A stretch of 64,000 nucleotides of DNA. It comes from Hydrogenophaga sp. GTDB taxonomy: Bacteria > Pseudomonadota > Gammaproteobacteria > Burkholderiales > Burkholderiaceae_C. Position numbers and translations under genes: made by a program. Under the pieces are notes generated by a model that was not told the DNA's origin, ran no database searches, and saw nothing but the letters and a program-made list of their open reading frames with translations. Where the stretch lies: positions 1 to 64,000 of the forward strand of contig JAGKSX010000099.1 in assembly GCA_018993155.1 (NCBI GenBank), in the 5' to 3' direction. Shown piece by piece: positions 7,938 to 16,623 of this stretch. The stretch's first letter is position 1; every line of letters begins with the position of its first letter.

Positions 7938-8489
7938 TCAGCCCTTGAAGCCTTCATCGGCCAGCCAGGCGAGCTCCTCCGGCGTCGACTCGCGCCCCAG
8001 CGCCGCGTTGCGGTGGGGGAAGCGGCCAAAGCGGACGATGATGTCCCGATGGTGCTCGGCCCAGCGGTCGTCCGGGGCGCGGGTCATGCGGGTCTGGAAC
8101 AGCTCGACCTGTCGGTCCTGGTCCTCCATGCCCTCGGAATGCTGCAGGGGCAGGTAGACGAAGCGCCGCAGGTCGTTCTCGAGCGCCAGATCCAGATCCG
8201 CAGCGACGGTCTGCAGGGCGACGCGGCGGCCCAGCGGGTCGGTGGCGAAGGCGTGGCCCGTCCCCCGCCAGACATTGCGCGGGAACTGGTCCAGCAGGAT
8301 CAGCAGGGCCAGCGCGCCGTCCGGGGTCGCGCCCCAGTCGTCGAGCTCACGCCGGGCCGCTGCCAGATGGGCGGCCATGAAGCGCCGGCTGAACGCCGCA
8401 TCGAAGGCGTCATCCTTCGCGAACCAGCGGTCGGGGCCGGCGGCTTTCCAGAAGGCGACGACGGCGTTTGGGTCTATATCCTCGGTCAT
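7938..8489 (-). CDS. DUF924 family protein
   Basis: 183 residues, the full length of DUF924, an all-helical TPR-like family of unknown function. Signature segments are VVAFWKAAGPDRWF at the start, LALLILLDQFPRNVWRG in the middle, FVYLPLQHSEGMEDQ, and the C-terminal GRFPHRNAALGRESTPEE. The start ATG at 8489-8487 overlaps the ATG of the divergent KARI-like gene (8488-8490), so neither gene has an upstream leader free of the other's coding sequence. Confidence 0.9.
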   Translation of the reverse strand: MTEDIDPNAVVAFWKAAGPDRWFAKDDAFDAAFSRRFMAAHLAAARRELDDWGATPDGALALLILLDQFPRNVWRGTGHAFATDPLGRRVALQTVAADLDLALENDLRRFVYLPLQHSEGMEDQDRQVELFQTRMTRAPDDRWAEHHRDIIVRFGRFPHRNAALGRESTPEELAWLADEGFKG

Positions 8490-9513
8490 GACCGAGACCC
8501 TGAGCCCGCCGCTGCCCGTTTTCCATGAACAGGATTGTGACCTGTCCCTGATCCGCGCCCGCCGGGTGGCGGTGATCGGCTATGGCAGCCAGGGACGCAC
8601 CCACGCCCTCAATCTGCGCGACTCGGGGGTGGCGGACATCGTCATCGGATTGAAGGCCGACTCGGCCACCCGCGCCCGGGCTGCGGAGGACGGCTTCCCG
8701 GTGGAGACGGCGGCCGGGGCGACGCGGGGCGCCGACGTCGTGGCCGTGATGGTCTCGGACGAGGCGCACCGGGACCTGTGGCGCGAGGAGATTGCGCCGA
8801 ACCTCAGGCCCGGCGCGGCGGTCATTTTCGCGCATGGTCTCTCGGTGCGTTTCGGACTGGTGACGCCCGGCCCGGAGGTGGACGTGATCCTCGCCTCGCC
8901 CAAGGGCATCGGGCCGCGTATTCGTGAACTGTATGAGGCGGGGGAGGGCGTCTTCTGCCTGTTCGGCGTGCATCAGGACGCGACCGGCGGCGCGCATGCG
9001 CTGGGCCTGTCCTATGCGGCGGCGCTGGGCTGCGGCCGCAAGGGCATCCTGGAAACCACCTTCGCCGCCGAATGCGAGAGCGACCTGTTCGGCGAGCAGG
9101 TGGTTCTGTGCGGCGGGACGGTCGAGCTGGTCGACGCGGCCTTCATGAAGCTGGTCGAGGCCGGCTATCCGGCAGAGGTCGCCTGGTTCGAGTGCTTCTA
9201 TGAACTGAAGCTGGTCACCGACCTCCTGCACCGTCTGGGCCCCGCGGGCGCCTTCGCCCGCATCTCCAACACGGCCGAGTACGGCGCCTATCTGACCGGG
9301 CCGCGGGTCATCGGCGCGCCGTCGCGGGCGGCCATGGACGAGGTGCTGGCCGAGGTGCGCTCGGGGGCGTTCGTGGCGCGGCTGATGGCGGACTACGACG
9401 CGGGATCGCCCGAGCTGTCGGCGCGGCGGCGCGGTCTGTCGCAACGGCTCATCGAGCAGGCCGGCGCCCGCCTCGCCGCGGCGGCGCAGCGCGCCGACGA
9501 CAGGAAAGATTGA
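8488..9513 (+). CDS. ilvC: Ketol-acid reductoisomerase, divergent
   Basis: 341 residues, class I KARI length. The enzyme isomerises and reduces acetolactate or acetohydroxybutyrate in valine/isoleucine synthesis. The Rossmann motif GYGSQG is at 31-36. The metal and catalytic set is present: Asp199 and Glu203 in DLFGEQ, Glu235 and Glu239 in ECFYELK, and Ser260 in ISNTAEYG. Several usually invariant spots differ: GSQGRTH for GSQGHAH, AHGLSV for AHGFNI, and SPKGIG for APKGPG. It could be a paralogue rather than the main IlvC. The start codon overlaps that of the divergent DUF924 gene. Confidence 0.88.
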   Translation: MTETLSPPLPVFHEQDCDLSLIRARRVAVIGYGSQGRTHALNLRDSGVADIVIGLKADSATRARAAEDGFPVETAAGATRGADVVAVMVSDEAHRDLWREEIAPNLRPGAAVIFAHGLSVRFGLVTPGPEVDVILASPKGIGPRIRELYEAGEGVFCLFGVHQDATGGAHALGLSYAAALGCGRKGILETTFAAECESDLFGEQVVLCGGTVELVDAAFMKLVEAGYPAEVAWFECFYELKLVTDLLHRLGPAGAFARISNTAEYGAYLTGPRVIGAPSRAAMDEVLAEVRSGAFVARLMADYDAGSPELSARRRGLSQRLIEQAGARLAAAAQRADDRKD

Positions 9514-9525
9514 CCGGGAAAAGAA

Positions 9526-9602
9526 TGGTCGGAGTGGCAGGATTCGAACCTGCGACCCCTGCGTCCCGAACGCAGTGCTCTACCAGACTGAGCCACACTC
9601 CG
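9526..9602 (-). tRNA. tRNA-Pro (CGG)
   Basis: Minus-strand cloverleaf of 77 bases. CGGAGTG at the 5' end pairs with CACTCCG, discriminator A and encoded CCA follow, and the D-loop reads GCTCAGTCTGGTAGAGC. The anticodon arm CTGCG-TTCGGGA-CGCAG gives anticodon CGG, and the T-arm is CGCAGGTTCGAATCCTGC. Confidence 0.95.
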
Positions 9603-9615
9603 ACTTGGAGGCGGG

Positions 9616-9644
9616 CTTATAGCCACGGCCCTCGGAGGCCGCAA
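9616..9644 (-). promoter_or_regulatory. Promoter of tRNA-Pro
   Basis: On the minus strand TTGCGG (9644-9639), a 17-base spacer, then TATAAG (9621-9616). The box lies 14 bases before the mature tRNA 5' end, leaving a short leader for RNase P. Confidence 0.65.
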
Positions 9645-9688
9645 GCACGGCTTTCGGGAGGACGTAAAATTTCGCGGCGTTCTGCCTG

Positions 9689-9717
9689 TTGCAAGCGTCC
9701 GGGGCCTGAGCTATCTG
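9689..9717 (+). promoter_or_regulatory. Promoter of tRNA-Gln
   Basis: TTGCAA (9689-9694), a 17-base spacer, then TATCTG (9712-9717). Transcription would start near 9724, about 35 bases before the tRNA. Confidence 0.6.
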
Positions 9718-9758
9718 ACCGCCTCCCGCCGCCGAGGCGGGTGCGCCGGACCTTCTGC

Positions 9759-9832
9759 TGGGGAATGGTGTAATGGTAACACTACGGTTTTTGGTACCGT
9801 CATTCTAGGTTCGAGTCCTAGTTCCCCAGCCA
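9759..9832 (+). tRNA. tRNA-Gln (TTG)
   Basis: 74 bases with encoded CCA. The acceptor TGGGGAA pairs with TTCCCCA, and the D-arm reads GGTGTAATGGTAACAC. The anticodon arm ACGGT-TTTTGGT-ACCGT contains anticodon TTG. The T-arm is CTAGGTTCGAGTCCTAG. Confidence 0.95.
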
Positions 9833-9981
9833 CCGGCCGCGGCCCTTGCCGCCCTCCCGAAACCCGGCCCCGGAGATCAGACGCAACGCGGGCGCTCCGT
9901 TTTCGGCGTTCTGTCTTTCGGTCCTGTGGAACCTCCGCGCGATCTGCGCATTGGCTGTGTCCGGTACCGTACGCAGCTGCG

Positions 9982-10470
9982 TTGGCGAGGACCGGTCGCG
10001 TTGAGGTCGCCGCATTGCAGAAGTCCCCGCCGCTGAAGGTTCTGGTCGTCGAGGATCAGGCGCTGCTGGCGCTCCAGCTCGAAATGACCCTGCTCGATCT
10101 CGGCTGCGAGGTCGTCGGCTGCGCCATGGATACGGCGGCGGCGCTGGAGATCGCGGCGCAGGAGAGCCCCGAGCTGGCTTTCGTCGACATCAATTTGCGG
10201 GACGGCTGTACCGGCCCACTGATCGCCGCGGCCCTTGGCCGGGACTTTGGCGCGACCAGCGTCTTCGTCACCGCCAATCCTGAGCAGGCGACTGACCCCG
10301 CCAGCGGCGCGCTCGGCGTCATCTGCAAGCCGTTTGATACGGACACGATTTCCGGCGTGGTGCGCTTCGTCGAGATTTACCGGCGCGAGCAGCGGCTTAC
10401 ACCGGTTCCGCCGCGCTTTCGCATCGACCCCGGCCTCCTGGTCCTGGCGCCGCCGGGCAGGCGGGCCTGA
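9982..10470 (+). CDS. Stand-alone response-regulator receiver protein
   Basis: About 150-162 residues containing a single receiver domain and no output domain. Seen: VVEDQALLALQLE with the acidic pair, phospho-acceptor Asp69 in FVDINL (numbering from TTG 9982), FVTAN with the switch threonine, and GVICKPF with the conserved lysine. Such single-domain regulators relay phosphate or act by protein contact. The start is uncertain: there is no ATG before the domain, and TTG at 9982 or TTG at 10015 are the candidates. No kinase gene is nearby. It converges on the GNAT gene with a two-base gap. Confidence 0.85.
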   Translation: MARTGRVEVAALQKSPPLKVLVVEDQALLALQLEMTLLDLGCEVVGCAMDTAAALEIAAQESPELAFVDINLRDGCTGPLIAAALGRDFGATSVFVTANPEQATDPASGALGVICKPFDTDTISGVVRFVEIYRREQRLTPVPPRFRIDPGLLVLAPPGRRA

Positions 10471-10472
10471 GT

Positions 10473-11009
10473 TCAGCCGAGATCAAGGCCGGGGCTTGTC
10501 GGCGGCGTGTCGCCCGGTTGCAGATCGAGCTGAAGCAGGTGGACATCGATCCACCGCCCATGTTTCCAGCCGACCTTCTCGTATCGCCCGGCGTGCCGGA
10601 AGCCCTGGCGTTCATGCAGGGCGATCGAGGCTGCGCTGGTCGCGCTCGCGCTGATCGCGGCAATGACGTGCCGGAGGCCCCGCGCCCGCACGCGGTCGAT
10701 CAGTTCCGCCAACAGGGCGCGACCGACGCCGCGGCCTCGAGCCGCCTCCTCGACATAGATTGAACCTTCGACGCCGTAGCGATAGGCCGGGCGCGGCCGG
10801 AACGGAGAGGCGTAGGCGTAGCCGGCGAAGGTGGTGTCCAGCTCGGCCACCAGCCACGGCAGGCGGTGGGCCTGCACAGCCTCGAAGCGGGCGGTCATCT
10901 CCTCGAGGGACGGCGCCTCAAGCTCGAAGGTCGCCGTCCCGTCCCGCACCTCGCGCCCGTAAAGGGCTGTGATCGCAGGCAAATCCGCCAGTGTGGCGTC
11001 TCGGATCAC
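10473..11009 (-). CDS. GNAT N-acetyltransferase, phosphinothricin acetyltransferase-like
   Basis: 178 residues. The family start IRDATLADLPAITALYGREV, then the PAT/Bar-type GTATFELEAPSLEEM, the strand GYAYASPFRPRPAYRYGVE, and the acetyl-CoA loop RGRGVGRALL are all visible. WKHGRWIDVHLLQ closes the domain. Relatives acetylate phosphinothricin, methionine sulfone or other amino compounds; the true substrate is unknown. GTG at 11009 overlaps the TGA of the oligopeptidase gene by four bases, so the two are translationally coupled. Confidence 0.85.
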   Translation of the reverse strand: MIRDATLADLPAITALYGREVRDGTATFELEAPSLEEMTARFEAVQAHRLPWLVAELDTTFAGYAYASPFRPRPAYRYGVEGSIYVEEAARGRGVGRALLAELIDRVRARGLRHVIAAISASATSAASIALHERQGFRHAGRYEKVGWKHGRWIDVHLLQLDLQPGDTPPTSPGLDLG

Positions 11010-13174
11010 GTCCGGTCCCAGCTCCGCTCCAGGGCCCACACGGCGAAGGCATAGTCGTGGGCGATCTCCTTGAGGTAGTCGAAGCGGCCCGAGGCGCCGC
11101 CGTGGCCGGCCTCCATGTTGATCTTCAGCAGCACCGGGTTGGTCGAGGTGGTCGCCGGACGCAGCTTCGCCACCCACTTCTGCGGCTCCCAGTAGGTCAC
11201 CCGCGGGTCCGAAAGCCCGCCGGTCGCCAGGATCGGCGGATAGGCCTGGGCGCTGACCTGATCGTAGGGGCTGTAGCTCATCATGTAGTCGTAGGCGTCC
11301 GGGTCCTCGAGCGGGTTGCCCCACTCGGGCCATTCCGGCGGCGTCAGCGGCAGGGTGGTGTCGCTCATGGTGTTGATCACATCCACGAACGGCACCTGGG
11401 CGATGACGCCGCCCCACAGGTCCGGCCGCATGTTGGTCACCGCTCCCATCAGCAGGCCGCCGGCGGAGCCGCCCTGGGCCACGATGCGGCCGGCGCGGGT
11501 GTAGTTGCGCGCGATCAGGTGCTCGGCGGCGGCGACGAAGTCGGTGAAGGTGTTTTTCTTGGTGAAGCGGCGCGCCTGCAGGAACCAGTTCCAGCCCTTG
11601 TCCGAGCCGCCGCGGATATGGGCGATGGCGTAGATGAAGCCGCGGTCGACCAGCGACAGCCGGCTGGTCGAGAAGCTGGCCGGCATCGGAATGCCATACG
11701 AGCCATAGCCATAGAGGAGGAGCGGGGCCGACCCGTCGACCGGCGTGGTGCGACGGCGCAGCACCGTCACCGGCACCAGCTCGCCGTCGGCCGCCGGGGC
11801 GTTGAGGCGCTCGACGACATAGTCGGCCGGATCATGGCCCGACGGCACCTCCTGCACCTTCCGCAGGGTGCGGGTGCGGGTCGCCAGGTCATAGTCGTAG
11901 GTCGAGGTCGGGGTGGACGGCGAGTTGTAGCCGTAGCGCATGACCGTGGTGTCGAACTCCGAGGCGCCGCCCAGCGACAGGGCGTAGGCGGGCTCGTCGA
12001 CGGCGATCTCGTGCTCTGCGCCGGCCCGGTCACGGATGACGATGCGGGTGTTGGCGTCGGCGCGCTCCTGACGGGCGATGAAGTCCTTCACCAGGGCCAG
12101 ACCCTCAATGTAGCGCCCCGGGGTGTGCGGCACCAGGTCGGTCCAGTGCGCCTTGCCCGGCGTGGCCGTGGGGGCGGTGACGATCTTGAAGTCGATGGCG
12201 TCATCGGCGTTGGTGTGGATCACCCAACGGTCGCCCCAGTGGTCGGCGTCGTACTTGCGCTCGACGACGCGGGCCTCCAGCAGCATCGGCTCCGAGGTCG
12301 GGGCGTCGCCGGGAATGTAGCGGGCTTCCGAGGTGACCTGGTCGCCGATGCCGATGATGATGAAGCGGTCGTCGGACGTGCGGCCGACGCCGATGAACAT
12401 GCCCTCGTCCAGCTCTTCATAGACCAGGGTGGTCTCCCCGCCCCGGACCGGGCGGCGGAAGATCTTGTCCGGACGGCCGTTCTCATTGCGGTTGGTCCAG
12501 AAGATCCACTGGCTGTCGGGCGAGAAGGTGAAGCCGCCGTAGGCCGACTCGATCGGCTCGCCGACGAGCTGTCCGGTCGCCAGGTCCTTGATGAAGATGC
12601 GATAGAATTCCGATCCTTGGGCGTCCTCGGAATAACCGTACAGGGCGTGATCCGGGCTGGCGCTGGCCTGACCCACCTCGGAATAGGCCTTGCCCTCGGC
12701 CAGGGCGTTGGCGTCGAGCAGCACCTCCTCGCCCGTCTCCTGCCCGCGCGGGCGGCGGCAGTACAGCGGATGCTGGTCGCCGGTGCGGTAGCGGAAGTAG
12801 TATTCCCACGGGCCGTCGGGGGAGGGGACCGAGCTGTCGTCCTCCTTGATGCGGCCGCGCATCTCCTGGAACATCTGCTCCTGAAGCGGCACGGTCGAGG
12901 CCATCATCGCCTCACGATAGGCGTTCTCCTCTTCCAGATGCGCCTTGACGTCCGCCTTGATCAGGCTCGGGTCGCGAAGCACGGCCTGCCAGTTGTCGTC
13001 CTTCATCCACTGGTAGTCGTCGACCCGCACGCGCCCCAGCTGTTCGATACGGACAGGAATCTTCTTGGCGACAGGCGGGACAGGCATCGAGGCTCCGGTC
13101 TGATGGGCGAGGGCAGGCGTGGCGGCGACGGCCGCAAGCGCGGTGGTGGTCTGGACGAACTGGCGGCGGTTCAT
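11006..13174 (-). CDS. Oligopeptidase B-type serine peptidase, exported
   Basis: 722 residues. An N-terminal signal with a twin-arginine start (MNRRQFVQTTTALA) and an Ala-rich core ending ALAHQ suggests Tat export. A seven-bladed propeller domain follows (residues about 60-430), then an alpha/beta-hydrolase domain with nucleophile Ser570 in GGSAGG, an acid in the SDPRVTYWEP region and His691 in EAGHGG. This is the prolyl-oligopeptidase family S9A, oligopeptidase B branch, which cuts short peptides after basic residues. It forms a two-gene unit with the GNAT gene. Confidence 0.92.
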   Translation of the reverse strand: MNRRQFVQTTTALAAVAATPALAHQTGASMPVPPVAKKIPVRIEQLGRVRVDDYQWMKDDNWQAVLRDPSLIKADVKAHLEEENAYREAMMASTVPLQEQMFQEMRGRIKEDDSSVPSPDGPWEYYFRYRTGDQHPLYCRRPRGQETGEEVLLDANALAEGKAYSEVGQASASPDHALYGYSEDAQGSEFYRIFIKDLATGQLVGEPIESAYGGFTFSPDSQWIFWTNRNENGRPDKIFRRPVRGGETTLVYEELDEGMFIGVGRTSDDRFIIIGIGDQVTSEARYIPGDAPTSEPMLLEARVVERKYDADHWGDRWVIHTNADDAIDFKIVTAPTATPGKAHWTDLVPHTPGRYIEGLALVKDFIARQERADANTRIVIRDRAGAEHEIAVDEPAYALSLGGASEFDTTVMRYGYNSPSTPTSTYDYDLATRTRTLRKVQEVPSGHDPADYVVERLNAPAADGELVPVTVLRRRTTPVDGSAPLLLYGYGSYGIPMPASFSTSRLSLVDRGFIYAIAHIRGGSDKGWNWFLQARRFTKKNTFTDFVAAAEHLIARNYTRAGRIVAQGGSAGGLLMGAVTNMRPDLWGGVIAQVPFVDVINTMSDTTLPLTPPEWPEWGNPLEDPDAYDYMMSYSPYDQVSAQAYPPILATGGLSDPRVTYWEPQKWVAKLRPATTSTNPVLLKINMEAGHGGASGRFDYLKEIAHDYAFAVWALERSWDRT

Positions 13175-13229
13175 GGGGGCAATCCTGTAACGGCCGCGGC
13201 ACCTTGTGCGGGCGCGCGCGGCCGGTCAA

Positions 13230-14114
13230 ATGAAAGCGCCGACAGACAGAGATGGTGGCCGCGTGCTGTTCGATCCCGCCCTGATCCAGGACCCGCTGCC
13301 GGTCGTCCGTCCGCTGGAGGCGACGCCGGCCCCGGCGCCGGCGTGGGACCTGACGCTGGGCATGATCAACGCCACGGTGATGCTTGACCAGCCCCTGGCC
13401 GACGGGGCCCGGACGGTCGGCACCGGCTTCCTCATCGCCGATCAGGACGCCGCCGGGGCGCCGCGCATCCTGCTGGTCACGGCCCGCCACGTGCTTGACC
13501 GGATGCCGGCGGACCAGATGCGGATCGGCTGGCGCGTGGCCTCGGCCGAAGGCGTCTGGCGGTTCGATCCGCAGATGGTCGATATCCGATCCGAGGGGCG
13601 TCCCCTGTGGGTCGAGCATCCGCTGCAGGACGTGGCCGTCATTCCCATCCAGCCGCCGCCCGCCTTTGCCGCCGCGGCCATGCCGGTGGGGTGGCTGGCG
13701 GACGGCGCCACCTTCGACCGACTCGGCGTCGGGCCGGGGGATGAGCTCTACAGTCTCGGATTTCCGCAGGGACTGTCGGCCAACCGGGCCGGATTCCCGA
13801 TCCTGCGGGTGGGCAAGGTGGCGTCCTGGCCGGTGGCGCCGGTCGACGCCTATCCCACCTTCCTGCTCGACTTCGCCGTCTTCCCCGGCAATTCCGGCGG
13901 GCCGGTGTTCTGGAGCCCCTCGGCCCGGCGCCGGCCGGACGCCCCCACCCCGGAGCACCCCTTCATCGGCGGGGTGCTGACCCAGGCGGTGGAAGTGGGC
14001 GGCCAGACCCTCGGCCTGGCGGTGGTGGCCCATGCCCGCTTCGTCCGCGAGACCATCGCCCTTCTGGATCAGGCCCCCGTCGCGGTCGCGAGCGAGGTCC
14101 CGCCGGAGGATTGA
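13230..14114 (+). CDS. Trypsin-like serine protease without recognisable export signal
   Basis: 294 residues. The chymotrypsin-fold triad can be placed at His87 (TARHV), Asp134 (QDVAVI) and Ser222 (PGNSGGP), and GTGFLI precedes the first strand as in HtrA-like proteases. There is no PDZ domain. The N-terminus is neither hydrophobic nor membrane-spanning, so a cytosolic location is likely unless the start is wrong. ATG at 13230 was preferred to an upstream GTG at 13206. It diverges from oligopeptidase B across 55 bases and converges on the acyl-CoA dehydrogenase gene. Confidence 0.8.
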   Translation: MKAPTDRDGGRVLFDPALIQDPLPVVRPLEATPAPAPAWDLTLGMINATVMLDQPLADGARTVGTGFLIADQDAAGAPRILLVTARHVLDRMPADQMRIGWRVASAEGVWRFDPQMVDIRSEGRPLWVEHPLQDVAVIPIQPPPAFAAAAMPVGWLADGATFDRLGVGPGDELYSLGFPQGLSANRAGFPILRVGKVASWPVAPVDAYPTFLLDFAVFPGNSGGPVFWSPSARRRPDAPTPEHPFIGGVLTQAVEVGGQTLGLAVVAHARFVRETIALLDQAPVAVASEVPPED

Positions 14115-14116
14115 CC

Positions 14117-15904
14117 TCAGGCCGCGCCCAGCGCCTCGCGCGTCATCCGGCGCAGCAGGGCGCCGCCCTGGCCGATCGCCGCCAGACGGCTGGACGCGTG
14201 CCCCAGCACGTTCGCGGCATAGACCTCGTAAAGGGCCAGCTTGCCTTCCAGCCACGCCGGGTCGCCCTCGCCGGCCTTGAGCCGGCGCGCCGCCTCAATC
14301 GCCCCCTTGGCCAGCATCCAGCCGCCGACCACGTCGCCCATCAGCTTCAGATAGGCGTCGGCGCCCGCCAGCACGTCGTCCGCCGCGTTGGGGTCGGCCT
14401 TGCGGTCCAGCAGCCACAGGGTGGCGTCGCGCACCGCCTCGATGGCCGCGGCGAAGCGCTCGACCGGCTTGCCTTCGAACACATGCTTCAGCTCGCCGAG
14501 CGTCACGGTCATGTCGGCGATCACTGCGCGCGCCGCCTCGCCGCCGTCCTGGCCGAGCTTGCGCCCGACGAGGTCCATGGCCTGGATGCCGTTGGTCCCC
14601 TCGTAGATCGGGGCGATGCGGGCGTCACGATAGTGCTGGGCGGCGCCGGTCTCCTCCACGAAGCCCATGCCGCCATGCACCTGCACGCCGAGGGAAGCGA
14701 CCTCGACCCCCATGTCGGTCGACCAGGCCTTGGCGATCGGCGTGAACAGATCCTCGCGGCCCTTCCAGAAGCGCTTCTCGTCTTCGGTCGCGGCATGTTT
14801 CGCCAGGTCGGCCGCGACGCCGGTGGACAGGCAGATCCCGCGGCCGGCCTCGATGCGCGCTTTCATCACCGACAGGGTGCGGCGCACGTCGGGATGGTCA
14901 AAGATCGGGGCGCCGGCCTCGCCGGTCCAGGGCGAGCGTCCCTGACGGCGGTCGAGCGCATAGGCCAGCGCCTGCTGGTAGGCCCGCTCGGCGATGGCCA
15001 CCCCCTCGACGCCGACCGCCACCCGCGCCGCGTTCATCATGGTGAACATGTGGGCCAGCCCCTCGTTGGGCCGGCCGATCAGTTCGGCGGTGGCCCCTTC
15101 ATAGGCCATGACGCAGGTGGGCGAGGCGTGGATGCCCAGCTTGTGCTCAATGCCGACGGGCCTGAAGGCGTTGCGGGCGCCGGGGCGTCCCTCGTCGTCG
15201 ACCAGCACCTTGGGCGCGAGGAACAGGCTGATGCCCTTGGGGCCGGGCGGGGCGTCGGGCAGGCGGGCCAGCACCAGGTGCAGGATGTTGTCGGTGGCGT
15301 CGTGGTCGCCCCAGGTGATGTAGATCTTCTGGCCGGTCAGGCTGTAGGTCCCGTCGCCGTTGGGGACCGCCTGGGTGGTCAGGGCCCCTAGGTCCGAGCC
15401 CGCCTGCGGCTCGGTCAGGCACATGGCGCCGGTCCATTCGCCCGAGATCAGCCGGGTCAGGTACAGGTCCTTCTGGCGCGCATCGCCGTGGGCTTCCAGC
15501 GCCTCGATGGCGGCGAGGCTGAGCATCGGGCACAGGCCGAACGCCATGTTGGCCGAGTGCACCGGCTCGAAGGCCGCCAGTTCCAGCGCCTTGGGCAGGC
15601 CCTGGCCGCCGTGGGCCGGGGAGGCCGCCAGGCCGGTCCAGCCGCCGGCGGCGAACTCGCGATAGGCCTCGGCGAAGCCGGGCGCCGCCGTCACCGCGCC
15701 GTTGGCGTAGCGCGCCCCCTGCTGGTCGCCGATCCGGTTGAGCGGGGCGAGCAGGGTCTCGGCGACCTGACCGGCTGCTTCCAGCACCGCGCCCATCACG
15801 TCCCGGTCGTAATCCGGGAAGGCGCCGGTGGCGGCGACGGCGTCGACGCCGGCCACCGCCTCAAGGCTGAAGGCGAGGTCGCGGACGGGGGCGCGATAGG
15901 TCAT
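14117..15904 (-). CDS. Acyl-CoA dehydrogenase (long ~600-residue type)
   Basis: 595 residues. FAD-dependent alpha,beta-dehydrogenation of an acyl-CoA is expected. The N-terminal helical domain is followed by the flavin/substrate motif CLTEPQAGSDLGAL, TGQKIYITWGDHD, and the C-terminal helical domain with YEGTNGIQAMDLVGRKL. A further ~130-residue C-terminal extension is typical of the larger AcdA/DmdC-like subgroup. ATG at 15904 (MTYRAP) is the family start; an extended open frame upstream is not conserved. The chain length specificity is not predictable. Divergent from cytochrome b561. Confidence 0.92.
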   Translation of the reverse strand: MTYRAPVRDLAFSLEAVAGVDAVAATGAFPDYDRDVMGAVLEAAGQVAETLLAPLNRIGDQQGARYANGAVTAAPGFAEAYREFAAGGWTGLAASPAHGGQGLPKALELAAFEPVHSANMAFGLCPMLSLAAIEALEAHGDARQKDLYLTRLISGEWTGAMCLTEPQAGSDLGALTTQAVPNGDGTYSLTGQKIYITWGDHDATDNILHLVLARLPDAPPGPKGISLFLAPKVLVDDEGRPGARNAFRPVGIEHKLGIHASPTCVMAYEGATAELIGRPNEGLAHMFTMMNAARVAVGVEGVAIAERAYQQALAYALDRRQGRSPWTGEAGAPIFDHPDVRRTLSVMKARIEAGRGICLSTGVAADLAKHAATEDEKRFWKGREDLFTPIAKAWSTDMGVEVASLGVQVHGGMGFVEETGAAQHYRDARIAPIYEGTNGIQAMDLVGRKLGQDGGEAARAVIADMTVTLGELKHVFEGKPVERFAAAIEAVRDATLWLLDRKADPNAADDVLAGADAYLKLMGDVVGGWMLAKGAIEAARRLKAGEGDPAWLEGKLALYEVYAANVLGHASSRLAAIGQGGALLRRMTREALGAA

Positions 15905-16056
15905 GGCAGGCTCCCTTGAGCTCGAACCCGTCGCCGGGTCCGTTTTCTTTGACCTCTCACTGCCGCGCCCTCCGGCGGGGCGCAAGGGGCGGGCTTGGCG
16001 GGCGCCGCCGCATGGGGCAAGCTGCCGCGCAGCCCAAGGGCTGCGAGGGGGAAACG

Positions 16057-16605
16057 ATGGCTGCACCTGCTGACCGCTATTCGACTGTGGCGATCGCCCT
16101 GCACTGGGGAATCGCCATTCTGGTTTTCCTGCAGATCGGGCTGTACTTCGCCGCCGACGCTGTTGAGGGCCCCGCCGCCCGCACCTTCATCGACGTGCAC
16201 AAGGCCAGCGGCCTGAGCATCTTGGTGCTGACCCTGATCCGGCTGCTCTGGCGGGTGCGCCACCCGGCCCCGCCGCTGCCGGCCGCGACGCCGGGCTGGC
16301 AGCGCTATCTCGCGCGCATCACCCAGGTCCTGTTCTATGTGGTGCTGATCGCCCTGCCGCTGGGCGGCTGGGCGGCGTCCTCGGCGGCGCAGCGTCCGAT
16401 CGACTGGTTCGGCCTGTTCAACTGGCCCCTGCTGCCCCTGCCGGCGGACCGGGAACTGGCCGGCGCCCTGATGCAGATGCACGAGAACGGGGCCAAGGTC
16501 CTGTATGTTCTGCTGATCCTGCACATCGCCGGGGCGCTGAAGCACCAGTTCCTCGACCGGGACAACGTCCTGCGGCGGATGCTGCCGATCCTGCCGCCGC
16601 GCTGA
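16057..16605 (+). CDS. Cytochrome b561
   Basis: 182 residues with four membrane helices (about 12-30, 46-63, 90-110 and 142-160). Candidate haem histidines are in ALHWGI, DVHKASG, MHENGAK and LHIAGALKHQ, the pattern of bacterial di-haem b561 proteins. It probably passes electrons between quinol or superoxide and periplasmic partners. ATG at 16057 follows a purine-rich GAGGGGGAAA. It stands alone between the divergent acyl-CoA dehydrogenase and the convergent M23 gene. Confidence 0.92.
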   Translation: MAAPADRYSTVAIALHWGIAILVFLQIGLYFAADAVEGPAARTFIDVHKASGLSILVLTLIRLLWRVRHPAPPLPAATPGWQRYLARITQVLFYVVLIALPLGGWAASSAAQRPIDWFGLFNWPLLPLPADRELAGALMQMHENGAKVLYVLLILHIAGALKHQFLDRDNVLRRMLPILPPR

Positions 16606-16623
16606 GGGCGCGTGGCCTGCGCC

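Noticed and set aside
10991..13387. Long open frame opposite the oligopeptidase B gene (~798 codons)
   Set aside because: It is the mirror of a well-supported gene. High GC with G/C-ending codons keeps the antisense frame free of stops; its product is a Gly/Arg/Val/His-rich string with no domain.
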